A DNA stretch of 64,000 nucleotides, from NCBI RefSeq assembly GCF_002088975.1, contig NZ_NCST01000027.1, positions 62,001-126,000 of the forward strand, in the 5' to 3' direction. This DNA comes from Henriciella aquimarina. Its GTDB lineage: Bacteria; Pseudomonadota; Alphaproteobacteria; Caulobacterales; Hyphomonadaceae. The translations under genes were made by a program, and so were the position numbers. This document shows, in pieces, positions 25,896-34,266 of this stretch. Within the stretch, counting starts at the first letter, position 1; the number at the start of each line of letters is the position of its first letter. Under the pieces are notes generated by a model. That model made no database searches. It saw only the letters and a list, made by a program, of their open reading frames with translations, and was not told where the DNA came from.

Positions 25896-26186
25896 ATGAG
25901 GCCAGAATTGACAAACAGATCAGAGCGGATTCGCACCACATTGACGCAGGCCTTTGCGCCGGAAGACCTTGACGTTGTCGATGACAGCGCCCGTCATGCC
26001 GGCCATGCCGGCCATGCCGGGGCGTCCCCGGAGGGAGAAACGCATTTCAAGGTGCGCATCGTTTCGAAGAAATTCGATGGCATGAGCCGCGTCGCGATGC
26101 AGCGGGCCGTCAATGATGCCCTTAAAAGCGAATTTGAATCAGGCCTCCACGCCCTCAACATCCGGGCCAGCGCGCCGGCTGGTTAA
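25896..26186 (+). CDS. bolA: BolA family protein
   Basis: A 96-residue BolA protein. BolA proteins bind [2Fe-2S] clusters with monothiol glutaredoxins and help iron-sulfur or iron sensing. The family core GETHFKVRIVSKKFDGMSRVAMQRAVND is present (shown here only by key residues H, F, G, R). The usual HAGHAG loop is expanded to RHAGHAGHAGAS by a tandem 9-base repeat (CATGCCGGC). An ATG at 25872 would add 8 residues. It is divergent from the J-domain gene, a conserved pairing. Confidence 0.9.
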   Translation: MRPELTNRSERIRTTLTQAFAPEDLDVVDDSARHAGHAGHAGASPEGETHFKVRIVSKKFDGMSRVAMQRAVNDALKSEFESGLHALNIRASAPAG

Positions 26187-26284
26187 GGAAAGGCTGCACA
26201 CCTGTGCCAAATTGACAGGCCCAAAGCGGAATAAGCGTTAAGTGCTGAATTGTACGTTCAGGTTTCGTGAAGAGGGCCTGTGCG

Positions 26285-26668
26285 ATGTTTCTGAGAACAG
26301 TACCAAATCCGCATGATGAGGGGCGGCAGGCGCGTGTCGTGCGTTTTCGCCAGGACGAAGACCGCACCTTTGCGATCGATGCGGACCAGCTGCACCGCAA
26401 TCCCCGCCTGCTCAACATGTTCGGCAAGCTCAACGAGTTCCGGGTGCGGATGCTCGACTTTGTCGCCTATACCGTCCTGATTGCTTCAGTCATCGCCTCC
26501 TTCGTCGTGGCATGGTGGCTGTTCGTTCCGGGGCTTGCAGCCTGCGCCCTGATGATTGCCGCGAACCGGAAGTTTGCCGCCGAGGTTGCCATGCGGGCCG
26601 CCCGGCGCTCGACCGAGTCTTTCCTCTACCTTCATACGATCGGTGTGCTCTGGCTGGTCCAGAACTAG
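26285..26668 (+). CDS. Conserved-looking membrane protein of unknown function
   Basis: About 127 residues: a polar N-terminus (about 55 residues, with NPHDEGRQARVVRFRQDEDR), then two adjacent hydrophobic segments (about 60-95), and a basic C-terminus with a final hydrophobic stretch. No domain recognised. An in-frame GTG at 26267 is an alternative start. Its stop codon directly abuts the stop of the converging gene. A TTGACA at 26212 upstream may be part of its promoter, though no good -10 follows. Confidence 0.7.
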   Translation: MFLRTVPNPHDEGRQARVVRFRQDEDRTFAIDADQLHRNPRLLNMFGKLNEFRVRMLDFVAYTVLIASVIASFVVAWWLFVPGLAACALMIAANRKFAAEVAMRAARRSTESFLYLHTIGVLWLVQN

Positions 26669-27094
26669 TCAGATCCGCGCAATCGCAAGTCCCGTCGCGA
26701 TGACGGCCACCAGCGTGAAGATCAGCGTCAGGCTGACGGCAACGACGCGCTGGGTCTTCTTGCGCTGACGCATGCCCGGCGGTGTGGTGCCGCGCTTGCG
26801 CGGGGCGAGTGTCCAGCGATTGGTGAAAAAGCCGGCTGCCGCCAGCGCCCCGACAATCCCGGCACCCATGGCTCCGCCCAGAACGGCGAGGGCCGCCGCG
26901 GCGAGCAGGACAAAGGCGATATGACTGGAGGCATTGGTCAGCAGCAGCCGCACATGCCCGTCGGCCCGGCCATGGTCGAGGCGGTCATAGGAGGTATTGG
27001 GCGCGACGATGGCCGCGATCCAGGCACAGCCGCTGGAAAAGCCGAAGAAAGCAATGGACAGGGCCTGCGCCAGGTCTCTCAATCCGTCCAGCAT
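26669..27094 (-). CDS. Membrane protein of unknown function downstream of ruvB
   Basis: A 141-residue protein with about four hydrophobic segments (near 8-30, 58-75, 77-92 and 118-138) and a basic loop RKRGTTPPGMRQRKK. It starts 11 bases after the ruvB stop and is probably the last gene of the ruvCAB transcript. No family recognised. Confidence 0.7.
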   Translation of the reverse strand: MLDGLRDLAQALSIAFFGFSSGCAWIAAIVAPNTSYDRLDHGRADGHVRLLLTNASSHIAFVLLAAAALAVLGGAMGAGIVGALAAAGFFTNRWTLAPRKRGTTPPGMRQRKKTQRVVAVSLTLIFTLVAVIATGLAIARI

Positions 27095-27105
27095 GCTTGC
27101 CTCTC

Positions 27106-28137
27106 CTATTTTTCCGTGAACAGCCCCGGTTGGCTCTTTATATCCGGTGCGGCCAGGCCCATCCGCTCATAGGCGAGCGGCGCGGCGATGCGTCCGCGCG
27201 GCGTGCGTGCCACATAACCCTTCTGCATCAGGAAAGGCTCGATGACGTCCTCGACGGCGTCGCGCGCTTCGGACAGGGCCGCGGCGAGCGTGTCGGCGCC
27301 GACCGGACCGCCGGCATAGGTCTTCACCAAGGCCTCGAGGTAGCGCCGGTCCAGCGCATCGAGGCCGTCGGCGTCGATTTCAAGCCGGGACAGTGCGCGC
27401 CCGGCAGCGGCCTTGTCGATGGCGGAGCCTTCGGCTTCGGCGAAATCGCGCACACGGCGCAGGAGCCGGATTGCGATCCGTGGTGTGCCTCGCGCGCGGC
27501 CTGCAATTTCCAGCGCGCCCTCCTCTTCGATGGCTGCGCCCATCTTGCGGCCCGCCGCCATCAGGATGCGGGACAGTTCCTGCGGCTCATAGAAATTGAG
27601 CCGCATCGGAATGCCGAACCGGTCGCGCAGCGGATTGGCGAGCAGGCCGGCCCGCGTCGTCGCGCCGACCAGCGTAAAGGGGGCAAGATCGAGCCGGACA
27701 GACCGCGCCGAAGGCCCTTCGCCGATAACGATGTCGAGGGCATAATCCTCCATCGCCGGATAGAGGATCTCCTCGACGGCCGGGGGCAGGCGGTGAATCT
27801 CGTCAATGAAGAGAACGTCGTTCTCCTCGAGATTGGTGAGGATGGCGGCAAGGTCGCCCGCCTTGGCGATGACCGGCCCGGAGGTGGAGCGGAAACCGAC
27901 CCCGAGTTCTTTCGAGACGATCTGGGCCAGTGTCGTCTTGCCGAGACCAGGCGGGCCGAAGAGCAGGATATGGTCCAGCGCTTCCGTGCGCGAGCGGGCG
28001 GCCTCGACATAGACTTTCAGGTTCGCCTTCAGCGCTTCCTGGCCGACATAGTCGTCAAAGCTCTGCGGCCGCAGCGCGCGGTCGAGCGCGTCGCCCGACT
28101 GGCGTTCCGGATCGTTGAGGCTGCCTTCGCGGCTCAC
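27106..28137 (-). CDS. ruvB: Holliday junction helicase motor RuvB
   Basis: AAA+ ATPase ring that drives branch migration with RuvA. The 343-residue protein has Walker [13 protein letters not shown], Walker B FIDEIHRL, sensor 1 [11 protein letters not shown], and the C-terminal winged helix with [10 protein letters not shown]. The GTG start overlaps the ruvA stop by four bases. Confidence 0.98.
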   Translation of the reverse strand: MSREGSLNDPERQSGDALDRALRPQSFDDYVGQEALKANLKVYVEAARSRTEALDHILLFGPPGLGKTTLAQIVSKELGVGFRSTSGPVIAKAGDLAAILTNLEENDVLFIDEIHRLPPAVEEILYPAMEDYALDIVIGEGPSARSVRLDLAPFTLVGATTRAGLLANPLRDRFGIPMRLNFYEPQELSRILMAAGRKMGAAIEEEGALEIAGRARGTPRIAIRLLRRVRDFAEAEGSAIDKAAAGRALSRLEIDADGLDALDRRYLEALVKTYAGGPVGADTLAAALSEARDAVEDVIEPFLMQKGYVARTPRGRIAAPLAYERMGLAAPDIKSQPGLFTEK

Positions 28138-28757
28138 GGTGCCAGCTCCTTCAGGCTCGCCTTGATCAGCGTGCCTGTGTCGGCGTCAGGAGCGTTTCGG
28201 ATGGCCGTGGCGACCGCGCGGGCGGCGTCGGCCTGGGTATAGCCGAGGTTAACGAGCGCGGAGATCGTCTCGCTGCGCACACCGCCAGCCTGTGGCGGCT
28301 CGGCGGCGTCGCCATTCGTCGGTGTATGCGGGCGGAACGCGGCGAAGCGGCCCATGGGTGGCGGTTTTCCGGCCAGTTCGCCGATGATGCGCTCGGCGAA
28401 TTTCTTGCCGACGCCCTTGGCGCGCGTGATCGTCGCCGCATCGCCAAGCGCCAGCGCATCCATGAGCTCGGCCGGCGACAGTGCGTCCATGATCGCCATG
28501 GCCGACTTGCCGGCAACACCCGGCACATCCTGCAGGCGGACGAACCAGGCGCGGGCTTCGTCGCTCTCGAAGGCGAACAGGGTGATGGAATTCTCGGTGA
28601 CGCGGGTTTCGATATGCAGCGTGGCTTCCTTGCCGGGCTCGAGCTTGCCGAGCAGGCGCCCGCCAGCCAGCGCAACATAGCCGACGCCATTGACGTCGAT
28701 CATCACACTGTCGGTCCCGACGGTCGCGACCTCGCCTCTCAGACGTCCGATGATCAT
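28134..28757 (-). CDS. ruvA: Holliday junction-binding protein RuvA
   Basis: Tetrameric four-way-junction-binding subunit. The 207-residue protein starts [10 protein letters not shown]. The two helix-hairpin-helix motifs are in [12 protein letters not shown] and [12 protein letters not shown], and the C-terminal RuvB-binding domain ([15 protein letters not shown]) is intact. The ATG overlaps the ruvC stop (ATGA). The longer open frame upstream is a ruvC shadow. Confidence 0.97.
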   Translation of the reverse strand: MIIGRLRGEVATVGTDSVMIDVNGVGYVALAGGRLLGKLEPGKEATLHIETRVTENSITLFAFESDEARAWFVRLQDVPGVAGKSAMAIMDALSPAELMDALALGDAATITRAKGVGKKFAERIIGELAGKPPPMGRFAAFRPHTPTNGDAAEPPQAGGVRSETISALVNLGYTQADAARAVATAIRNAPDADTGTLIKASLKELAP

Positions 28758-29254
28758 GCTGCGCCTCGCGCGGATGTTGTCACGTGGTGGGCGGTGCAGA
28801 TCGCGCAGGCCAGCGCGTCGGCGGCATCGGAGGCCATCTTGCCGGCCTGCGGGAGCAGCCGGGCGACCATGAAGGAGACCTGCGCCTTGTCGGCCCCGCC
28901 CGTGCCGACAATGGCAAGCTTGATCGTGCGCGGGGAGTATTCGTGCGCATCGAGGCCGGCGCCATGCAGGGCGGCCATCGCCGCACCGCGCGCCTGTCCG
29001 AGCTTCAGCGCCGAACGGGGATTGGCGTTCACCAGCGTCTCCTCGATGCCGGCGCAATCCGGAGTGAATTCACTAGCCAGCGCCATGACTTCCCTGTAGA
29101 TGCCGCCCAGCCGGGCCGAGAGCGCCATTTGCGGATCGATGCGGATCACGCCATGCGCGATATGAGAGAGCCGGGAGCCGGATTGCTCGATCACGCCCCA
29201 GCCGGTGTGGCGGAGGCCCGGATCGATGCCGAGTATGCGAATCGCGTTGGTCAT
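28754..29254 (-). CDS. ruvC: Holliday junction resolvase RuvC
   Basis: Endonuclease that cuts Holliday junctions symmetrically. The RNase-H-like acidic residues are visible: D in RILGIDPGLRHTGWG (about residue 11), E in GIEETLVNANP, and the C-terminal ASDAADALACAICTAHH. From ATG 29254 it has 166 residues. First gene of ruvC-ruvA-ruvB, each overlapping by four bases. yebC, often beside ruvC, lies 12 kb away here. Confidence 0.97.
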   Translation of the reverse strand: MTNAIRILGIDPGLRHTGWGVIEQSGSRLSHIAHGVIRIDPQMALSARLGGIYREVMALASEFTPDCAGIEETLVNANPRSALKLGQARGAAMAALHGAGLDAHEYSPRTIKLAIVGTGGADKAQVSFMVARLLPQAGKMASDAADALACAICTAHHVTTSARGAA

Positions 29255-29302
29255 AGGCGCAGGCAATCGGGTTTCGGTTAATAGGCTCCCAATTTTCCTG
29301 AT

Positions 29303-29331
29303 TTGTTCGCACTAGCAAGAGTGCAGGTCAA
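29303..29331 (-). promoter_or_regulatory. Possible ruvC promoter
   Basis: On the minus strand TTGACC (29326-29331), a 17-base spacer, then GAACAA (29303-29308). The -35 is good and the -10 poor. I saw no alphaproteobacterial LexA box (GTTC-N7-GTTC) nearby. Confidence 0.35.
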
Positions 29332-30029
29332 ATGGAGATGAATTCGACCGGTTCGTCATGCGCGAAGATGGCCGCCGTCAGCTTGCCGCCATAGACCGCG
29401 CCGGTGTCGAGATTGAAGCGGCGCACGGGCGTGCCGGCGAGCTGTGGCTCGAAATCGTCGGTCGGGGTGTGGCCATGTACGACGCGCCAGCCTTCCAGTT
29501 CGCCAATGTCCCATTGGTTCGGATTGAAGAAGCGCGGTGAGCGGGTCCAGAGATGGATGCGCTCATCGCAGTTCGGGAAGGTGCGCGGGTCGACACCAGC
29601 GTGGACGAAGGCGGTTTTCTCCGCCTTGTCGAGATGCAGCGTCGGCAGGGCCTTCAGCCAGGCCAGATCGTCCTGGGGCGGGTCCTCATAGCCGTGCTTG
29701 GCATAGCTCGCGATGGTCGCATCGCCGCCATTCATCAGCCAGTGGAGCCGGCTGTCGGAGTCTTCCTCATAGGCGTCGATCATCATCTGCTCGTGATTGC
29801 CGCGCAGATTGATGACATCGAGATCGTCGCGGTCTTCCAGCGCCTGAAGGGTCTTGATTACCTCATAACTGTCCGGCCCGCGGTCGACATAATCGCCGAG
29901 GTGCACGAGACGGAGCGGCGCGCCCGCATGGCGCTTCTCATGCTGGGCGAAAATCGCCGCATGCAGCGCCTTCAGGCGGGCGGCCTCGCCGTGAACATCT
30001 CCAATCGCGTAGGTGACAGGTTCAGTCAT
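29328..30029 (-). CDS. PPP-family serine/threonine phosphatase (metallophosphoesterase)
   Basis: A 233-residue calcineurin-like phosphatase with all metal motifs of bacterial PrpA/PrpB or lambda-type phosphatases: GDVHGE, GDYVDRGPDS, RGNHEQM, and later HAGVDPR and VVHGHTPT. It may act on phosphoproteins or as a symmetric Ap4A hydrolase. The ATG at 30029 has AAGGAG ahead. The tRNA-Gly gene lies upstream on the same strand. Confidence 0.92.
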   Translation of the reverse strand: MTEPVTYAIGDVHGEAARLKALHAAIFAQHEKRHAGAPLRLVHLGDYVDRGPDSYEVIKTLQALEDRDDLDVINLRGNHEQMMIDAYEEDSDSRLHWLMNGGDATIASYAKHGYEDPPQDDLAWLKALPTLHLDKAEKTAFVHAGVDPRTFPNCDERIHLWTRSPRFFNPNQWDIGELEGWRVVHGHTPTDDFEPQLAGTPVRRFNLDTGAVYGGKLTAAIFAHDEPVEFISI

Positions 30030-30116
30030 GACAGCTCCTTGCGCCTCACAGATGTGCCGTTGCCCGTATAGGCGCAAGGCGCGCGCACGCCGGTCACTGC
30101 AGTGTGTGAAGAAAAT

Positions 30117-30191
30117 TGGAGCGGGCGATGAGATTCGAACTCACGACCCCAACCTTGGCAAGGTTGTGCTCTACCCCTGAGCTACGCCCGC
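30117..30191 (-). tRNA. tRNA-Gly (anticodon GCC)
   Basis: A complete 75-base cloverleaf on the minus strand: acceptor GCGGGCG/CGCCCGC, D arm GCTCAGGGGTAGAGC, anticodon loop TTGCCAA in stem CAACC/GGTTG, T loop GTTCGAATC, and encoded CCA. It decodes GGC and GGU. Confidence 0.97.
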
Positions 30192-30209
30192 ATCCGATAA
30201 GGGGTAACC

Positions 30210-30225
30210 GGTTGGAGAACCAACC
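30210..30225. repeat. Short inverted repeat ahead of tRNA-Gly
   Basis: A perfect hairpin GGTTGG-AGAA-CCAACC about 20 bases upstream of the tRNA 5' end. It could be part of the tRNA leader or a protein site; no T run follows. Confidence 0.4.
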
Positions 30226-30309
30226 AGCGAGACCGCGGCTTTAAGCGCAAAACGACGGGCCTTGCAAGGGGGATTCACAGACAGAATGTGTAATCGCCTG
30301 CAGACGGCC

Positions 30310-31044
30310 TCAAACATCGATTGGCGGCTTCAGCCGACGCTTGGTCTTGTGGGCGTCTGCCTTGTCGCCGGTGACCTTCTGGCCCTTCATGTAATGGCGC
30401 TGCCAGCCGGCCTTCACGGTCTCGGAATCCATCGCCTTCAGCTTTGCATTGAAGTCGCCGCGGCTTTCCTGCCAGGCCTTGTAATCATGGAAGAGATCCT
30501 CGTTCGAGGTGAGCATCTTGCGCTCGGGCTGGATCTGTTCGGTCTTGCCGTGCTCGAAGGGCATGATGAAGCAGAAGGGCTCGCCCTGCTTGAAGGTGAC
30601 CTCGCCGGGCCGCGTCATCTGCCAGTTCATGGTGAAGGGGAAAGGCAGCCAGTCTGTCTCGACCAGGCCCGTCAGGGGCGCGATGCCGTCCTTCGGCTCG
30701 TTCGGCGGCCCTGATACCCAGAGCCCCCAGCCGGGCGGCGTGCGGAACAGGTGGCCGGTGTGCATGGTGACAATGCCGCGCCGGAAGTGGCTGTCGGCGA
30801 AGGAGGCGACATGGCGCTGTCCGGCGGAGCTGAACAGCTTGATATTGTGCTCCATCGGGCCGCCGTCCCAGACGATCTTGAGGTCAATCGGGCAGAGGAT
30901 TTCCCAGCCGGTCGAGTTCGCCATGGTCAGCGGCAGACAGCGATAGGGGTGGCGGTCCGGGAAGGCATCCATCCAGTCGCGTTGCGAGCGGCCCGGCACG
31001 ATTTCCGGTGCGATACTCCAGATCTTGTAGCATTCAAGCTGCAT
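30310..31044 (-). CDS. DUF6065 family protein
   Basis: A 244-residue protein with the pattern I associate with DUF6065: YRCLPLTMANSTGWEILCP near residue 35, then FRTPPGWGLWVSGPPN and KDGIAPLTGLVETDW, then GEPFCFIMPFE. The fold is probably beta-rich and soluble; no signal peptide or membrane segment. Function unknown. The ATG at 31044 is the only start that keeps the conserved N-terminus. It is divergent from the ProXp-type gene with 51 bases between. Confidence 0.75.
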   Translation of the reverse strand: MQLECYKIWSIAPEIVPGRSQRDWMDAFPDRHPYRCLPLTMANSTGWEILCPIDLKIVWDGGPMEHNIKLFSSAGQRHVASFADSHFRRGIVTMHTGHLFRTPPGWGLWVSGPPNEPKDGIAPLTGLVETDWLPFPFTMNWQMTRPGEVTFKQGEPFCFIMPFEHGKTEQIQPERKMLTSNEDLFHDYKAWQESRGDFNAKLKAMDSETVKAGWQRHYMKGQKVTGDKADAHKTKRRLKPPIDV

Positions 31045-31095
31045 TTCTTGCGGTCCCTGCTTGACGGTCGGCTCCTGATTGCCTGAAAGAATGCC

Positions 31096-31602
31096 ATGCC
31101 TGCAAGCCCTGACGACCTGTTCGCCTTTCTCGATGAGCATGGACTGGCCCACGAGACCCACTGGCACGATGCCACGTTCACGGTCGAGGAAGGCCGCGAT
31201 CTGAAGGCAAAAATGCCGGGCGGGCACACCAAGAACCTGTTCATGAAGGACAAGGACGACACGATCGTCCTGATCTCCGCGCATGCCGACAGCCAGCTGA
31301 AGCTGAACCAGCTGCACAAGCTGATCGGCACCCGTCGGCTGTCCTTCGCCAGTGCGGAGCTGATGGAGGAGTGCCTGGGCGTCACGCCCGGATCCGTTAC
31401 CGCCTTCGCGCTGATGAACGACACCGAGGGCCGGGTGCGCTTCATCGTGGATGCCGCCCTGATAGCGCACGATCCGCTCAATTTCCACCCGCTGGTAAAC
31501 ACCGCCACGACGGCGATTTCCCGGGATGATTTCCGCAAATTCGTGGGCCTGACCGGTCATGAGCTGACCGAGGTCAATTTTGAAAGCCTCGTCACGGGCT
31601 GA
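31096..31602 (+). CDS. Free-standing ProRS-type editing domain (ProXp/YbaK family)
   Basis: A 168-residue YbaK/ProX-like deacylase that clears mischarged tRNAs, Ala-tRNA-Pro in the best-studied ProXp-ala. Motifs include the conserved lysine in MPGGHTKNLFMKDKDD, GTRRLSFAS, LGVTPGSVTAFAL and NFHPLVNTATTAIS, all close to the PrdX type. The trans-editing role is inferred from the family. It stands between the DUF6065 gene and the thioredoxin gene. Confidence 0.9.
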   Translation: MPASPDDLFAFLDEHGLAHETHWHDATFTVEEGRDLKAKMPGGHTKNLFMKDKDDTIVLISAHADSQLKLNQLHKLIGTRRLSFASAELMEECLGVTPGSVTAFALMNDTEGRVRFIVDAALIAHDPLNFHPLVNTATTAISRDDFRKFVGLTGHELTEVNFESLVTG

Positions 31603-31682
31603 CGTTATGGCGGCCTACGGATTGTAAGAAACGCCCTGACCGCCCAAATAGGCGCAGGACCAAAGAATACGAGGCGCGACCC

Positions 31683-32591
31683 ATGTCAGATCTTTCGCTC
31701 GGCGCCGCAGGCGCAGCCGGTAACAATATCAAGGATGGCACCGACCAGACCTTCATGACCGATGTCGTGGAGGCCTCCAAGGAGACCCCGGTGCTGGTGG
31801 ACTTCTGGGCCCCCTGGTGCGGGCCGTGCAAGTCTCTCGGCCCGGTGCTGGAAAAGGTCGTGAACGACCAGCAGGGCAAGGTGAAACTGGTCAAGGTCAA
31901 TATCGACGAGAACCCCGGCATTGCCGGCCAGCTCGGCGTGCGCTCCATCCCGGCCGTCTTCGCCTTCGACAAGGGCCAGCCCGTCGATGCCTTCCAGGGC
32001 GCGCTGCCGGAAGGCCAGCTGCGCGAATTCGTCTCCAAGATCATGGGCGGCACCGATCAGGGCCAGCAGATCAAGCAGGCCGTCGAGCGCGCCGGCGAGC
32101 TTCTGAAGGCCGGCGATCACGCCCAGGCCGCGCAGATCTACGGTGCTGTCGTCGAGGCGGACCCGGAGAATATCGATGCGATTGCAGGGTTGGCGCGCTG
32201 CTATCTCGGCAATGGCGATGTCGAGCGCGCCTCGCAGATCCTCGATATGGCCGGGCCTGACAAGCAGTCCGATCCGGCGATCAAGGGTGTGCGCACCGCG
32301 ATCGACCTGATGGCCGATGCGCCCAAGGATGATGAGCTGGATGCCCTGATCGACAAGGTGACGGCGGATCGTGGCAACCATGCGTTGCGCTTCGAGCTCG
32401 CCGAGGCGCTAATGGCGCGCGGCAAGAACAAGGAAGCCGCCGATCACCTGCTCAAGATCCTGGCTGACGACCTTGAGTGGGAAGAAGGCAAGGCGAAGGC
32501 GAAACTGCTCGAACTGTTCGAGGCGGCCGGGCCGAAAGACCCTGCAACGATTGAGGGCCGGAGGCGTTTGTCCTCGCTGATGTTTGCCTGA
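31683..32591 (+). CDS. ybbN: Thioredoxin-TPR co-chaperone (YbbN/CnoX-like)
   Basis: A 302-residue protein: a thioredoxin domain (about residues 20-125) with the redox site W-C-G-P-C, then TPR-like helical repeats to the C-terminus. Unlike E. coli CnoX, which has lost the redox pair, this protein keeps both cysteines and could be an active reductase as well as a holdase. It starts a plus-strand run with the LON-domain, Trm112 and DUF971 genes, a frequent alphaproteobacterial order. Confidence 0.92.
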   Translation: MSDLSLGAAGAAGNNIKDGTDQTFMTDVVEASKETPVLVDFWAPWCGPCKSLGPVLEKVVNDQQGKVKLVKVNIDENPGIAGQLGVRSIPAVFAFDKGQPVDAFQGALPEGQLREFVSKIMGGTDQGQQIKQAVERAGELLKAGDHAQAAQIYGAVVEADPENIDAIAGLARCYLGNGDVERASQILDMAGPDKQSDPAIKGVRTAIDLMADAPKDDELDALIDKVTADRGNHALRFELAEALMARGKNKEAADHLLKILADDLEWEEGKAKAKLLELFEAAGPKDPATIEGRRRLSSLMFA

Positions 32592-32655
32592 CCCCTCGAC
32601 ATTACAGGCCAGCGGGCCATGTTGAGTATCAGGGGCGCCGAGAGGACCAATCCCA

Positions 32656-33306
32656 ATGACCAGACATGGCTACAGGAAGGTGTCCGAATTACCGGACACG
32701 ATCGCCGTTTTTCCACTGAGCGGCGCTCTCCTGTTTCCGCGCTGGTCGCTGCCGCTCAACATCTTCGAGCCGCGCTACCTGAACATGATCGATGACGCCA
32801 TGTCGGGTAGCCGGATGATCGGCATGGTCCAGCCTGTCGGCGGCACCAAACAGACGCCCGGCCTCGCCGGGGTCGGCTGTGCAGGCCGGATCACGTCCTA
32901 CTCGGAGACCGAGGACGGGCGCTATCTGATCAATCTGTCGGGCATCTGCCGGTTCAATATTTCGCAGGAGCTGGATGTCCAGACGCCTTACCGGCAGGTC
33001 AAGCCTGAGTGGGCCCCGTTCAGCCAGGACCTGGCGGCGCCGGATACGTCCTGCCTGCCGGACAGGACACATCTGGCCGATGCGTTGAAGAAATATGTCT
33101 CCATGAATGCCATGGAGGTCGACTGGGAGGCTGTGGAGTCTGCGCCGCTGGAGACGCTCGTGAATGCGCTATCTGCCGGCTGCCCCTTCTCGCCCATGGA
33201 AAAACAGGCCCTGCTCGAGGCGCCTGACATATGCGGGCGGTGCGACGCGCTTATCGCCCTGCTTGACATGGATATCTCCGGGGATGATTCATCGACCTTG
33301 CAATGA
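32656..33306 (+). CDS. LON substrate-binding-domain protein
   Basis: A 216-residue protein made of the N-terminal substrate-binding domain of Lon only: [33 protein letters not shown], and [13 protein letters not shown]. There is no ATPase or protease domain. Its role may be to recognise unfolded chains; untested. Its stop overlaps the Trm112 start (ATGA). Confidence 0.92.
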   Translation: MTRHGYRKVSELPDTIAVFPLSGALLFPRWSLPLNIFEPRYLNMIDDAMSGSRMIGMVQPVGGTKQTPGLAGVGCAGRITSYSETEDGRYLINLSGICRFNISQELDVQTPYRQVKPEWAPFSQDLAAPDTSCLPDRTHLADALKKYVSMNAMEVDWEAVESAPLETLVNALSAGCPFSPMEKQALLEAPDICGRCDALIALLDMDISGDDSSTLQ

Positions 33307-33521
33307 CTGATACCGACACCTCGCCGACAGACCCGGACACCGGAGGCAAGACAGATCCACGCCTGCTGGAATTGCTGATCTGCCCGGTCACGCGCACACC
33401 GCTCAGCTATGACCGGGAACGACAGGAGCTTGTCTCGAAGAAGGCGAAGCTTGCCTATCCGATCCGCGACGGCCTGCCGATCATGCTGGAAAGCGAGGCC
33501 CGCTCGCTTGACGGAGCCTAG
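33303..33521 (+). CDS. Trm112 family protein
   Basis: A 72-residue zinc-ribbon-like protein: [17 protein letters not shown] near the N-terminus, then [23 protein letters not shown]. In other organisms Trm112 activates methyltransferases for tRNA, rRNA and release factors. The second Cys of the usual pair is missing: only CPVT is present, as is common in bacteria. Overlaps the LON-domain gene. Confidence 0.9.
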   Translation: MTDTDTSPTDPDTGGKTDPRLLELLICPVTRTPLSYDRERQELVSKKAKLAYPIRDGLPIMLESEARSLDGA

Positions 33522-33524
33522 ACC

Positions 33525-33833
33525 ATGACCGTCATGCCCTGGCCCACCGAACTGAAGTTCCAGCGCTCGAACCGCGTCCTGCGGGTCAGCTTCGAGGATG
33601 ATGCCCGGTTCGATATTCCCTTCCGTCGCCTGCGCGAGGAAAGCCCTTCGGCAGAAGTGCGCGGCCACGGGGCGGGGCCCCGCCCGCCGCAGCCGCCGGT
33701 CCCGGAGGATATCCAGGTCGTCAAGGCTGACCCGGTCGGGCGTTACGCGGTTCGCATCCATTTTTCCGATGGGCATTCAAGCGGGCTTTATACCTGGAAG
33801 CTGCTGCGCGAGCTGGGAGAGACCGCTGCCTGA
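33525..33833 (+). CDS. DUF971 domain protein
   Basis: A 102-residue protein of the DUF971 family (also the N-terminal domain of gamma-butyrobetaine hydroxylase). The pattern LRVSFEDDARFDIPFRRLREES then VRIHFSDGHSSGLYTWKLLRELG is diagnostic. The family is often linked with iron-sulfur proteins, but nothing here specifies it. It starts 3 bases after the Trm112 stop. Confidence 0.9.
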   Translation: MTVMPWPTELKFQRSNRVLRVSFEDDARFDIPFRRLREESPSAEVRGHGAGPRPPQPPVPEDIQVVKADPVGRYAVRIHFSDGHSSGLYTWKLLRELGETAA

Positions 33834-33858
33834 CAGCCGGGTTTAGACAGGGGGAGCC

Positions 33859-34260
33859 ATGATCGGGGACGCTGCGGAGGTCGACTTCGGCAAGCTCCGG
33901 ATCGTCATGGGGCTCTCTGTTCTCGCCGGTGGGCTCGTCTTACTGTTTGCCTTCTGGCAGCTCGGCCAGTTTCGGGGCGTCCAGATCGGCTGGGCCGTAA
34001 TGGCCTTCGCGTTCGGTGCCATTGCCTGGAGCGCGGTCTTCTATTTCGGCTGCCTTGCCGTGGCGGGTTCGCTGACCGGGTATATCGTCAGTGACGATAC
34101 CGAGATCAAAGGCGACAATGTCGAGATGGTCACGAAGACGCGGAGCAGCGGTAATGCCCGCCTGGATGCATGGATCGACAAGTTCGTCTTCGCCCGAAAC
34201 ACGTTCGGCCTGTCGGTCCTGCCGCTATTGCTCCTGCTGAGCGTCTATCTCTGGGGATAG
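33859..34260 (+). CDS. Membrane protein of unknown function
   Basis: A 133-residue protein with two membrane segments near the N-terminus (about 16-35 and 40-72), a polar loop (YIVSDDTEIKGDNVEMVTKT), and a C-terminal hydrophobic segment. The ATG has GGGGGAG ahead. It is the last gene of the plus-strand run and ends 6 bases before the converging UbiH-like gene. No family recognised. Confidence 0.75.
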   Translation: MIGDAAEVDFGKLRIVMGLSVLAGGLVLLFAFWQLGQFRGVQIGWAVMAFAFGAIAWSAVFYFGCLAVAGSLTGYIVSDDTEIKGDNVEMVTKTRSSGNARLDAWIDKFVFARNTFGLSVLPLLLLLSVYLWG

Positions 34261-34266
34261 GCGCTT

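Noticed and set aside
29255-29331. LexA (SOS) box for ruvC
   Set aside because: The alphaproteobacterial box GTTC-N7-GTTC is not present; only one GTTC half is seen.
30191-30223. TTGGTT-17-TTATCG as the tRNA-Gly promoter
   Set aside because: The -10 is only 4 bases from the mature 5' end, so the start would fall inside the tRNA.
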